Assembly (NCBI GenBank): GCA_947625735.1
Contig: CANQPL010000002.1
Coordinates: 62,001 to 126,000, forward strand
DNA length: 64,000 bases
Direction: 5' to 3'
Origin: an uncultured Clostridia bacterium
GTDB taxonomy: Bacteria > Bacillota > Clostridia > Oscillospirales > Ruminococcaceae
The translations under genes were made by a program, and so were the position numbers. A model generated the notes under the pieces. It did no database searches. It had not been told where the DNA came from and saw only the letters and a program-made list of their open reading frames with translations. This document shows, in pieces, positions 25,540 to 35,260 of the stretch (positions are counted from its first letter, which is position 1; each line of letters starts with the position of its first letter).

Positions 25540-27113
25540 TGGCAAAATTCATGTCCCTGCTTTTCCGTGAAATGCGTATCTCCCGGAAGAATATTATTTT
25601 GATCGTATTCGGATTGTTCTATGCTGTCGGTATCAGCTCCGCAATAGCAGACCCGAGCTTTAAAGGAATATATGCTGTTCCTCTGGTATTCGCCGCTTCA
25701 TTCTGCATTGGCGCAGTGGCTGCTTTGCTGGGGAATATGCATACAGAAATACTCAAAAGTGACATCAATGCAGGCTGGCTCACATATTCCTATACCCTGC
25801 CTATCGAGCCGAAAGACCGTGCACTCATAACGCTCATCGGCAGCTGCGCTCTGACACTCCTGCTTATGGCGGTAGGTCTGGGATTTACGGCAATATACTG
25901 CGTTATAGCGAAAATTTCCTTTTTTGTGCCGTTCGTAAATTTATATGCCGTAATTTTCACTGTTGCCGCACTGTATAATATTGTCAGCGACAGGTTTATA
26001 CTGCGGTCAAGAACCATAGCGGAGCTTAACAGTGCCACACAGCGGCTCCAGATTTTGACGCTTAGTGTCATGATCGTTATCGTGGCGATATTCTTTGACA
26101 AGATTGCGATATTCTTTGACAAGATAAAGAATTTCTTTTTTTCTGACGGCGACGGCGTAATTTTTTTGCATAAGCTGTTTGACATACTGAACGGCAGAAT
26201 GCTCGTCCGGCTCATACCTCTTTGTATAGTGCTGCTTTTTGCAGATTATTTCGTGATAAAAAGCAGTATGCAGTCGGCATATTCGTCAGATAAGGACAAT
26301 ACCAAAGCACAGATAAGGAAAAAGGAAACACTCTCCGACACTCACGATTATCCCACGGGATTCTTGTATAAGGAGTTAAAGCAGAACCGTCTGTTTATTA
26401 TCCTGACAGCCCTGCTGCCCCTTTTCCTGCTGATGTACAATTACATGACACTGTATGTGATGGCAGCCGCCGACGAAAATAAGCCTGCCTTTTCTGATGT
26501 TCTCCTGAACGATGATTACACCATATTTCGTTACGTTATTATCGCTGCGGGAACATATGTGGCAAGCGGTCTTATCTCAGGAATTTTCGGCGGAGATGAC
26601 CGCAAGCTCTATGCGTATTTTACGGTAAGTATGCCGCAGGGGGTAAGGAGAAGTCTCTATTACAAGTACGTCTTAGCCTTTGCGATGAACGGACTGTTTA
26701 TGGTAAGCTCAATTTTTGCAGGCAGCATTTATGATACGCTTTACTATGTGATAACAGGAGCAGAAAATACAAGCCTGAGTTTGCTTTACCTCGCAATTTT
26801 TTTCCTGCTGCTGGCAATATGCGCATTTGATATTCCCTTTATGATACGCTTCGGACAGAAAAAGGGCAGCTATATTAAAATTGCGCTTATGCTCGGTATC
26901 TCAACTATATTGGTGTTTTTATTTGACTATCTGCCCGATCCTATAAAGTATAACATTATGAAGCTGTTTTCCGCAGTGATCGGCGGAGAGAGCAGCGATA
27001 ATATGATTCTGAGTATCAGTTTTGTTCCGGGATTGTGTGCGGCGGCATACTATCTTTCTTACAAATTCTCCTGCAAGCTCTTTATGAAAGGGGTGGACGG
27101 CTATGACAAATAA
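25539..27113 (+). CDS. ABC-2 type membrane permease
   Basis: A 524-residue polytopic protein with about twelve hydrophobic segments in two halves, separated by a charged cytoplasmic stretch around residues 245-275. Only the ATG at 25539 is at a proper distance from AAGGGAG; a GTG three codons before overlaps that site. It forms an exporter with the preceding ATPase. Residues near 183-196 contain a tandem duplication (AIFFDKI twice) matched by a 21-base DNA repeat. The substrate is unknown. Context suggests export of, or defence against, membrane- or wall-active compounds. Confidence 0.85.
   Translation: MAKFMSLLFREMRISRKNIILIVFGLFYAVGISSAIADPSFKGIYAVPLVFAASFCIGAVAALLGNMHTEILKSDINAGWLTYSYTLPIEPKDRALITLIGSCALTLLLMAVGLGFTAIYCVIAKISFFVPFVNLYAVIFTVAALYNIVSDRFILRSRTIAELNSATQRLQILTLSVMIVIVAIFFDKIAIFFDKIKNFFFSDGDGVIFLHKLFDILNGRMLVRLIPLCIVLLFADYFVIKSSMQSAYSSDKDNTKAQIRKKETLSDTHDYPTGFLYKELKQNRLFIILTALLPLFLLMYNYMTLYVMAAADENKPAFSDVLLNDDYTIFRYVIIAAGTYVASGLISGIFGGDDRKLYAYFTVSMPQGVRRSLYYKYVLAFAMNGLFMVSSIFAGSIYDTLYYVITGAENTSLSLLYLAIFFLLLAICAFDIPFMIRFGQKKGSYIKIALMLGISTILVFLFDYLPDPIKYNIMKLFSAVIGGESSDNMILSISFVPGLCAAAYYLSYKFSCKLFMKGVDGYDK
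26085..26126 (+). repeat. Tandem 21-base duplication inside the permease gene
   Basis: Two adjacent copies of a 21-base unit beginning GCGATATTCTTTGACAAGAT, differing only in the last base. They encode AIFFDKI twice, in frame. Confidence 0.85.
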
Positions 27114-27987
27114 GCTTGACAAACAACTCGAACTTAAACGGCTGCTCATATTTCTGTTCCTTGCATTTGCTCTCAGCCGGATACCTGCGATCATATTCAA
27201 CAAGGTCTTTGGCTATCATGATTGGTTTGAAACTAACAAATACCCTGTGCTGTTCTGGTTCGTGGGCTATGGTCCTGCCCTTGCTAATGTAATAACACGA
27301 AAGCTCACCCACGAGGGCCGGCATGACAGTATGCTGCACTTACGGCTGAAAGGCAATATCAGGTATTATGTTATCGCAGTGCTGTTTATAAGTATAGCAA
27401 GTATTCCCACAGGAATTATGACAACTCTTGTCTGCGGCGGTGGAGATTTTTCGCAGCTCGGAACCTATTTTACTGCAAAGGAAATGATAGGCACAATGCT
27501 GCTGATACTCACCACTTCACCGCTTGTGGCATTTAACACCTTCGGGGAGGAATTCGGCTGGCGTGGTTATATGAATCAGAAAATGGAACCGCTTATCGGA
27601 ACTACAGGTACAGTCATTGTTGGTGGTATCATCTGGGGCGTGTGGCACGCAGTGCTTACTGTAGAGGGACACAACTTCGGCACGGATTACGACGGTTATC
27701 CATGGCTTGGGATTCTTGCCATGTGCATTATGTGTACATTTTTCGGCATTGTCCTCATGTGGCTGACAAAAAAGACAGGTTCGATTTATCCGGCGGCGAT
27801 TATGCACGCTATGAATAATAACGGCGGAAAATTAACATCAGATATCTTTCTGAGCGGCATTGATCCGGAAACTTTTAAGGAAACCATAACGCAGGCGCTG
27901 ATCTGTGAGATCCCGTTCTTCCTGTGCTGCGCTGTGTTTTTAGTGTTTATGCTGTATGACAAGAGCAAAACTCCCAAAACTGCATAA
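27103..27987 (+). CDS. CPBP family intramembrane glutamic endopeptidase
   Basis: A 294-residue membrane protein with about seven helices and the CAAX protease/bacteriocin-processing (Abi) signature: GEEFGWRGYMNQ (EExxxR), WGVWHAV and a late AIMHAMNNN. Members cleave prenylated or bacteriocin-type substrates, or give bacteriocin immunity. It overlaps the permease gene by 11 bases, so it is the last gene of the GntR-ABC-permease operon. A strong hairpin follows. A role in self-immunity or peptide processing is inference. Confidence 0.9.
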   Translation: MTNKLDKQLELKRLLIFLFLAFALSRIPAIIFNKVFGYHDWFETNKYPVLFWFVGYGPALANVITRKLTHEGRHDSMLHLRLKGNIRYYVIAVLFISIASIPTGIMTTLVCGGGDFSQLGTYFTAKEMIGTMLLILTTSPLVAFNTFGEEFGWRGYMNQKMEPLIGTTGTVIVGGIIWGVWHAVLTVEGHNFGTDYDGYPWLGILAMCIMCTFFGIVLMWLTKKTGSIYPAAIMHAMNNNGGKLTSDIFLSGIDPETFKETITQALICEIPFFLCCAVFLVFMLYDKSKTPKTA

Positions 27988-28029
27988 CAAGCAAAACGCT
28001 CTCTGAATGTTCAGGGAGCGTTTTGCTTG
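27988..28029 (+). terminator. Strong hairpin ending the GntR-ABC-CPBP operon
   Basis: A near-perfect 20-base stem (CAAGCAAAACGCTC with GAGCGTTTTGCTTG plus an inner CTGAA/TTCAG) with a two-base loop, followed only by a loose AT-rich tail (CTATTATATTTT). Confidence 0.8.
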
Positions 28030-28224
28030 CTATTATATTTTCATATAGTAAAATAAAATTTGCTTTATATAAGTCGGTTTTTATTTCGATCAAATAGGCT
28101 TTTAACTGTATTTCTGTTACTGACTGCTTTGGTTGGTTTTCTGCTATTTGAAGCTCTGTTATGAGAGACAATTTGCAGGCATCTTCTGAAGTGATAAGCA
28201 TTTGAATTTTGCGTTATCGGGGAA

Positions 28225-28253
28225 TTGACATATTTTGAATATTGTGATATAAT
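28225..28253 (+). promoter_or_regulatory. Consensus sigma-A promoter of the hsdM-hsdS-hsdR operon
   Basis: Perfect TTGACA, a 17-base spacer and perfect TATAAT, ending 49 bases before the hsdM start. Confidence 0.87.
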
Positions 28254-28302
28254 GGATTATAAAGTTTTTTGCATTATATTAAATGAAAGTGAGTAATAAC
28301 CT

Positions 28303-29867
28303 ATGACAGATAATAAAAAAGAGCAGGAGCGTGCAGAGCTGCACCGTACAATATGGGGGATCGCTAACGATCTGCGCGGCAGTGTAGACGGCTGGGATTT
28401 TAAGAACTATGTGCTTGTTATGCTGTTCTATCGCTATATTTCTGAGAATCTGACAAATTACATCAATGCGGGCGAGATCGAAGCGGGCGATCCTGATTTT
28501 GATTATGCTAAGCTATCTGACGAAGAAGCAGAAACTGTTCGTGAAGATTTGGTGCCATCTAAGGGATTTTTCATTCTTCCGTCACAGCTTTTTTGCAATG
28601 TGCTTGCAAGGGCGGATCATGACGAAAATCTTAATGAAACGCTGGAAGGTATCTTCCATGACATTGAAGGTTCGGCGCAGGGCTGTGAAAGTGAGGACAA
28701 CTTTAAAGGATTGTTCGATGATTTCGATGTAAACAGCAATAAATTGGGCGGTACTGTCCCAAAGCGCAATGAACGCCTTGTTAAGCTGATGAACGGCGTT
28801 GCATCAATGCAGCTGGGCGATTATCAGGATCATACGATTGATACGTTTGGTGATGCTTATGAGTATCTCATGGGTATGTATGCCTCAAATGCAGGTAAAT
28901 CCGGCGGTGAATATTACACGCCGCAGGAGGTTTCTGAGCTGCTTACAAGGTTGGCAACCACAGGCAAAACAGATGTAAACAAGGTCTATGACCCTGCCTG
29001 CGGTTCTGGTTCGCTGCTGCTCAAAGCCGCAAAAATTCTTGGAAGGGATAAGGTTCGTCAGGGCTTTTTCGGGCAGGAGATCAATATCACGACTTATAAC
29101 CTTTGCCGTATAAATATGTTTTTACATGATATCGGCTATGAAAAATTCAATATTGCCCACGAGGACACGCTTACTGCACCGCAGCACTGGGACGATGAGC
29201 CCTTTGAAGTTATTGTCTCTAATCCGCCGTACTCCATTAAATGGGAGGGCGATTCCAATCCGCTGTTGATAAATGACCCGCGTTTTAGCCCTGCCGGTGT
29301 GCTTGCACCGAAATCCAAAGCCGATCTGGCGTTTATTATGCATTCGCTTTCTTGGCTTGCAAACAACGGAACGGCTGCTATTGTATGTTTTCCGGGGGTA
29401 ATGTATCGCGGCGGTGCAGAACAGAAGATCCGCAAATATCTGATCGATAACAATTTTATTGACTGCATTATCCAGCTTCCTGACAACCTGTTTTATGGTA
29501 CTTCTATTGCTACTTGCATTATGGTTTTAAAAAAGAACAAGAACGAATGCAGTACACTTTTTATTGATGCGTCCAAAGAGTTTGTCAAGGTCACCAACAG
29601 CAACAAGCTGACCGAGGACAATATCTCAAAGATCGTGACTGCTTTCACTGAGCGAAAGGATAGCAAATATTTCTGTCGGCTTGTGCCTGATTCGGAGATA
29701 GCTGAGAATGACTATAATCTATCCGTTTCAACCTATGTTGAACAGGAAGACACAAAAGAGGTCATTGACATTTCTGTCCTGAATGCACAGATAGCTGAGA
29801 TCGTTAAGCGTGAAAATGTTCTGCGTGAGGAAATTGACAGGATTATTGCTGAAATTGAGGTGAGCGT

Positions 29868-29871
<4 letters not shown>
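28303..29871 (+). CDS. hsdM: Type I restriction-modification system methyltransferase HsdM
   Basis: A 522-residue adenine-N6 methyltransferase. The N-terminal helical domain includes WDFKNYVLVMLFYRYISE. GGEYYTPQEVSELL precedes motif I DPACGSGSLLL (near residue 230), and the catalytic motif IV is SNPPYSIKW (near 306). With HsdS it forms the M2S methyltransferase, and with HsdR the restriction complex. The last four bases overlap the hsdS start (GTGTGAG region), so translation is coupled. The protein appears intact. Confidence 0.95.
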
Positions 29872-30518
<647 letters not shown>

Positions 30519-30612
30519 GTGCGAATGGCGGACACTTGCAGAGATTGCCGAGATTGGAACAGGAAGCAGCAACACAAACGAAGAACTGGACGAGGGTACT
30601 TATCCTTTTTTT

Positions 30613-31062
30613 GTGCGTTCACAGGAAGTACGTCGTAAAAATGACTATGAATTTGATGAAATAGCAATTATAACATCAGGTGACGGTGTAGGTGTCGGAA
30701 AAATATATCATTACGTTGAGGGAAAATATGCACTTCACCAAAGGGCATATAGAATACATATAATTGACGAAAAAGTAAACTCAAAATATTACTTTTACTA
30801 TATGAAAAGTGCTTTTTTACCGTACATAGAAAAAACATCTTTTCATTCTTCCGTAACATCAATAAGACGACCAATGCTTAATGAGTTTCCTGTTCCTATT
30901 CCTCCACTTGCCGAGCAGGAAAGAATAGTATCTATCCTTGACCGCTTTGACAAGCTCTGCAACGATATTTCCGAGGGCTTGCCTGCCGAAATAGAGGCAA
31001 GACAGAAACAGTACGAATATTATCGGGACAGGCTTTTGTCCTTTAAGGAGATGAAAAAATGA
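30613..31062 (+). CDS. hsdS: C-terminal half of HsdS, out of frame with the first half
   Basis: The second recognition domain and distal conserved region of HsdS. The open frame runs from just after the AG tract (in this frame a TAG lies at 30463-30465) to 31062. The stretch WRTLAEIAEIGTG begins the domain upstream of the GTG at 30613. It ends in PPLAEQERIVSILDRFDKL and RQKQYEYYRDRLL, the mirror of RKKQYEHYRDMLL in the first half, as expected for the two internal repeats of one HsdS. No good ribosome site precedes 30613, so independent translation is doubtful. It is best read as the silent half of a phase-variable gene. It overlaps hsdR by four bases. Confidence 0.85.
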   Translation: MRSQEVRRKNDYEFDEIAIITSGDGVGVGKIYHYVEGKYALHQRAYRIHIIDEKVNSKYYFYYMKSAFLPYIEKTSFHSSVTSIRRPMLNEFPVPIPPLAEQERIVSILDRFDKLCNDISEGLPAEIEARQKQYEYYRDRLLSFKEMKK

Positions 31063-34000
31063 GCTACTTCAACATAGTTGCAGAAACCACGGAAAACACT
31101 GTTGTCACGGAATATATTCCCGAACCGCGCACGGCGGAAGGCTATCAGAGCGAGGCAGAGCTGGAGCAGGAATTTATCCGCCGTCTGTGCGAACTGGGAT
31201 ATGAATATTTAACGATCCACAAGGAAGATAAACTGATTGCAAATCTTCGGTTTCAGCTTGAACGCCTGAACGGTTACACGTTTACTGACAGCGAATGGAA
31301 ACGCTTTTTTGCGGAATATATCGCCAATACCAATGACGGCATTGTTGAAAAAACAAAGACAATTCAGGAGGACTGCGTTAAAAGTCTGAAGCGTGATAAC
31401 GGTACAACGAAAAATATTACTTTGATCGACAAAAAAAATATCCACAAAAATTGTTTGCAGGTTATCAATCAATATGAGACGGACACAGGCGCACGGAAAA
31501 ATCGTTATGACGTGACGGTGCTTGTCAATGGTTTTCCGTTAGTACATATTGAACTCAAACGCCGTGGTGTGCCTATCCGTGAGGCGTTCAATCAGATAGA
31601 CCGCTATCAGCGGGACAGCTTCTGGGCGGGTTCCGGATTGTTTGAATATGTACAGATATTTGTTATCTCCAACGGCACCAATACAAAATACTACTCCAAC
31701 ACTACCCGTTTCAATGCCGTAAAAGAAACGGGAAAATCCTCAAAAAGGACTAAAACAAGCAATTCTTTTGAATTTACATCTTTCTGGGCAGATGCAAACA
31801 ATAAGGTCATTCCCGATCTTGTGGACTTTACAAAGACATTTTTTGCAAAACATACTATTCTGAACATTCTGACAAAATATTGCATTTTTACCTCTGAGGA
31901 GCTTCTGCTTGTCATGCGTCCCTATCAGATCGTAGCTACCGAACGTATTCTCAATCGCATCGAGATCGCCAATAATTACAAAAAATACGGTTCCATTGCA
32001 GGGGGCGGCTATATCTGGCACACGACCGGTTCAGGAAAAACGCTGACCTCCTTTAAATCTGCCCGCCTTGCTTCAAAACTCGATTACATTGATAAGGTTC
32101 TGTTTGTGGTTGACAGGAAAGACCTTGACTATCAGACCATGCGTGAATATGACCGATTTGAAAAAGGCGCAGCCAACAGCAACACTTCTACTACGATACT
32201 AAAAAAACAATTGGAAGACCCGGACTGCCGAATCATTATCACCACAATTCAGAAGCTTGCCACATTCATTAAGAAAAATCCTGCTCACGATGTTTACAAT
32301 AAGCGCATTGTCATTATTTTTGACGAATGCCACAGAAGTCAGTTCGGCGATATGCACGCTACTATTACCAAAAAATTCAGAAAATATCATTTATTCGGAT
32401 TTACGGGTACGCCCATACTTGCACGCAATTCCGGTACAAGCAAAAACCCAAATCTGCGCACCACAGAACAGGCGTTTGGTGACAGACTTCATCAATATAC
32501 AATTGTTGATGCTATCAATGACAAAAATGTTCTGCCTTTCCGTGTGGACTATGTTAAAACTATGGATAAGGAGGAGGATATTGAGGACGTGAAGGTATGG
32601 GATATAAACCGTGAAAAAGCATACCTATCTCCTAAACGTATTGCAAATGTCACAGGATATATCCTTGAAAATTTTGATCGGAAAACCTACAGAAATGCTT
32701 TTGAACGCACCTATGCCTACAATGTTCTGACAAATGTTTCGGAGCTTGCAGAAACAAAAAAGCGTGAACCGGTGGAAGAACATAAGCAGAAACAGCGTGT
32801 CAGCGGATTCAATTCCATTTTTGCGGTGTCCTCTGTACAGGCGGCAAAGCTTTATTATGAAGAATTTAAGCGGCAGATGAACGAACACCCTGAAAAAGCC
32901 CTGAAAATCGCTTTAATTTACAGCTATGGCGCAAACGAGGAGGATCCTGACGGAATACTTGATGAGGAAAATCCGGAAAATACTTCTGCCCTTGATGCCA
33001 CATCAAGAGATTTTCTTGAAAAAGCAATCCGCGATTATAACAAGCTGTTTAATACAAATTACGACACCTCAAGTGATAAATTCCAGAGCTACTATAAAGA
33101 CGTTTCTCTGCGCATGAAGAATAAAGAACTTGACCTGCTGATCGTTGTCAATATGTTTCTCACGGGTTTTGATGCTACTACTCTCAATACCTTGTGGGTG
33201 GATAAAAATCTGAAAATGCACGGTCTGATACAGGCATACAGCCGTACAAATCGTATCCTGAATTCGGTCAAGACATTTGGCAATATCGTTTGTTTTCGTG
33301 CCTTACAGAAGCGGACAGATACTGCTATCGCTCTTTTTGGTGACAGAGAAGCAGGCGGCGTTGTAACATTGCGCAGCTTTCATGATTATTATAACGGCTA
33401 TGATGATAACAAAGGAAAACACATTGACGGGTATGTAGATCTGATAGACAAACTCCTTTCAGACTTTCCTCTTGACGAGCCGCAGATTATAGGAGATGAA
33501 CGGCAAAAGGAATTTATTGCTCTGTTGGGGGCTATTCTGCGTATGCGGAATCTGCTTGTCAGCTTTGATGATTTTGAGGGCAGGCAGATCATTGAGGAAA
33601 GAGATTTTCAGGACTATCTGGGACGGTATCAGGATCTGCGTGATGAGTGGCGAAAACGCCGTGAAAAAGGAGAGCTGACGGATATTGACGATGACATAAT
33701 TTTTGAAATAGAGCTTATCAGACAGATCGAGATCAACATTGACTATATTCTTATGCTTGTGCAGAAATATCATGGTTCCCACTGTCAGGACAAGGAGGTG
33801 CTTGTCACCATTCAGAAAGCCATTGACGCAAGCCCTGAACTGAGAAGCAAGAAAGACCTGATCGAGAACTTCATTAACGGCATCAATGATGTTGATGATG
33901 TTATGGACGAGTGGCACAGCTATGTTGCCAAAGAACGTGAAAAGGCACTTGCTGCACTTATTGCAGAGGAAAAACTCAAAGAGGAGGAAACAAGGGATTT

Positions 34001-34166
34001 TGTGGCAATTGCTTTTCGTGACGGTGAAATCAAAACAACGGGAACGGGTATAGACAAGATCCTGCCTGCTGTGTCACGTTTCGGCGGCGGAAACCGGAAA
34101 AATAAAAAGGAAACCGTTATCGGAAAGCTGCAAATATTCTTTGAACGATTCCGGAATATAGGGTAA
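31059..34166 (+). CDS. hsdR: Type I restriction endonuclease subunit HsdR
   Basis: A 1035-residue motor/nuclease subunit. The N-terminal PD-(D/E)xK nuclease has YDVTVLVNGFPLVHIELKRRG (Asp near 150, Glu-x-Lys near 165). The superfamily 2 translocase has Walker A HTTGSGKT (near 323), DECHRSQFG (near 422), FTGTPI and the later QAYSRTNRI motif. The C-terminal helical part joins the methyltransferase core. Length is normal and no break is seen, so restriction would be active whenever a functional HsdS is made. The four-base overlap with hsdS suggests coupled expression. Confidence 0.95.
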   Translation: MSYFNIVAETTENTVVTEYIPEPRTAEGYQSEAELEQEFIRRLCELGYEYLTIHKEDKLIANLRFQLERLNGYTFTDSEWKRFFAEYIANTNDGIVEKTKTIQEDCVKSLKRDNGTTKNITLIDKKNIHKNCLQVINQYETDTGARKNRYDVTVLVNGFPLVHIELKRRGVPIREAFNQIDRYQRDSFWAGSGLFEYVQIFVISNGTNTKYYSNTTRFNAVKETGKSSKRTKTSNSFEFTSFWADANNKVIPDLVDFTKTFFAKHTILNILTKYCIFTSEELLLVMRPYQIVATERILNRIEIANNYKKYGSIAGGGYIWHTTGSGKTLTSFKSARLASKLDYIDKVLFVVDRKDLDYQTMREYDRFEKGAANSNTSTTILKKQLEDPDCRIIITTIQKLATFIKKNPAHDVYNKRIVIIFDECHRSQFGDMHATITKKFRKYHLFGFTGTPILARNSGTSKNPNLRTTEQAFGDRLHQYTIVDAINDKNVLPFRVDYVKTMDKEEDIEDVKVWDINREKAYLSPKRIANVTGYILENFDRKTYRNAFERTYAYNVLTNVSELAETKKREPVEEHKQKQRVSGFNSIFAVSSVQAAKLYYEEFKRQMNEHPEKALKIALIYSYGANEEDPDGILDEENPENTSALDATSRDFLEKAIRDYNKLFNTNYDTSSDKFQSYYKDVSLRMKNKELDLLIVVNMFLTGFDATTLNTLWVDKNLKMHGLIQAYSRTNRILNSVKTFGNIVCFRALQKRTDTAIALFGDREAGGVVTLRSFHDYYNGYDDNKGKHIDGYVDLIDKLLSDFPLDEPQIIGDERQKEFIALLGAILRMRNLLVSFDDFEGRQIIEERDFQDYLGRYQDLRDEWRKRREKGELTDIDDDIIFEIELIRQIEINIDYILMLVQKYHGSHCQDKEVLVTIQKAIDASPELRSKKDLIENFINGINDVDDVMDEWHSYVAKEREKALAALIAEEKLKEEETRDFVAIAFRDGEIKTTGTGIDKILPAVSRFGGGNRKNKKETVIGKLQIFFERFRNIG

Positions 34167-34182
34167 GACATTATCATTAAAA

Positions 34183-34215
34183 TGAACAGCTCTGCAACCC
34201 TTACAGAGCTGTTCA
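34183..34215. repeat. Perfect hairpin between hsdR and jetD
   Basis: TGAACAGCTCTG and CAGAGCTGTTCA form a perfect 12-base stem with a nine-base loop. No T-run follows, so it is not a classical terminator. It may be an RNA processing site, weak attenuator, or protein site at the join of the two defence systems. Confidence 0.65.
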
Positions 34216-34233
34216 TCGCAGAGGTGGCAATGT

Positions 34234-35256
34234 ATGGGTAAGAGTGCAAATCAGTTATATAGAATTTTGCAGGATTTTCCTCGGAAACGAATTACATCAG
34301 AGGAGTTAAACCAAATATGTTCAGATTACGATCAATTAACTGAACAAATCAAAGAACTTACCGATAAAGGTGTTTTAATTCCTATAAAAAGCAGCAAAAC
34401 AAATGGAAATATTAAAAAACCATTATATAATAAATATACGATATGCATAGAAAACACTATACAAATATCGCCTGATGAGATCTATGCTCTTCACCCAAGA
34501 CTTTCAGCGAATGGGTATCTGCTTCGTAACAGGGTACAATTCGTAAATAACAAGAATTTTTTATGCCGTTTAAGTAAATGGCTCACATATCACGAGGATA
34601 GTGACAAAATGTCAAGGCGTGAACGTTCCTTTTCAATATTCGGAGATGAAAAAGAATTGGATCACCATTTAAGGCTGTTGGAATGTATGGGCATTTCAGG
34701 CGATATGCTGGGTTGTTATGAAACGCCTGAGCAGTGTTTTTCAGATTATATTCCCGTTCGCAAAAATAAAATGACGCTGCTTATTTGTGAAAATAAGGAT
34801 ATATGGTTTAATATACGGCGTCTGATGTATGAATCAGGGGCTTGCTCTTTATTTGGCTTTCAGCTCGATGGTGTTATTTTCGGACAGGGAAACGATATTA
34901 CAGGAAAGGGAAAATTTCATTCTTATGCACAATATTTAGGAGCGAATGAGATACATTTCCTTTATTGCGGAGATATCGACAGAGCCGGTTTCGATATCTT
35001 TCTGCGGCTTTGCAAAGCGGCAGAAGAGCTTCATATCGGATTGTTTGTTCCTGCTTATAAAAAAATGCTGGAACTCAGCTGTGATATCACACTTCCTGAC
35101 AGTGATGACGGAAGATGTATCATTCCTGACATATCTCAAATACTCCCTCTCTTTCAGATCCATGAACAAAAACAAATTGCGCAGATATTGCAGGACAATA
35201 AACGTTTGCCGCAGGAGATACTTTCCTATCCTGTATTGGCTGAGAATATGAGGTGA
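34234..35256 (+). CDS. jetD: Wadjet-type protein JetD (Toprim-like nuclease subunit)
   Basis: A 340-residue protein matching the C-terminal Toprim-like part of JetD: LLICENKDIWFNI (Glu near 186), VIFGQGNDI, then LYCGDIDRAGFDIFLRL (Asp near 247 and 249), a metal-binding E..DxD set. The N-terminal part is helical/winged-helix-like. In Wadjet systems, JetD cleaves DNA after the JetABC SMC complex has extruded a plasmid. The gene comes first here (D-A-B-C), whereas type I Wadjet is A-B-C-D. Four bases separate it from jetA. GAGGTGG lies upstream of the ATG. Confidence 0.85.
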   Translation: MGKSANQLYRILQDFPRKRITSEELNQICSDYDQLTEQIKELTDKGVLIPIKSSKTNGNIKKPLYNKYTICIENTIQISPDEIYALHPRLSANGYLLRNRVQFVNNKNFLCRLSKWLTYHEDSDKMSRRERSFSIFGDEKELDHHLRLLECMGISGDMLGCYETPEQCFSDYIPVRKNKMTLLICENKDIWFNIRRLMYESGACSLFGFQLDGVIFGQGNDITGKGKFHSYAQYLGANEIHFLYCGDIDRAGFDIFLRLCKAAEELHIGLFVPAYKKMLELSCDITLPDSDDGRCIIPDISQILPLFQIHEQKQIAQILQDNKRLPQEILSYPVLAENMR

Positions 35257-35260
35257 TCTG

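Noticed and set aside
27947..28201. 84-codon minus-strand frame after the CPBP gene
   Set aside because: The composition is protein-like, but it lacks a ribosome site and promoter and overlaps the strong CPBP operon terminator; not supported.
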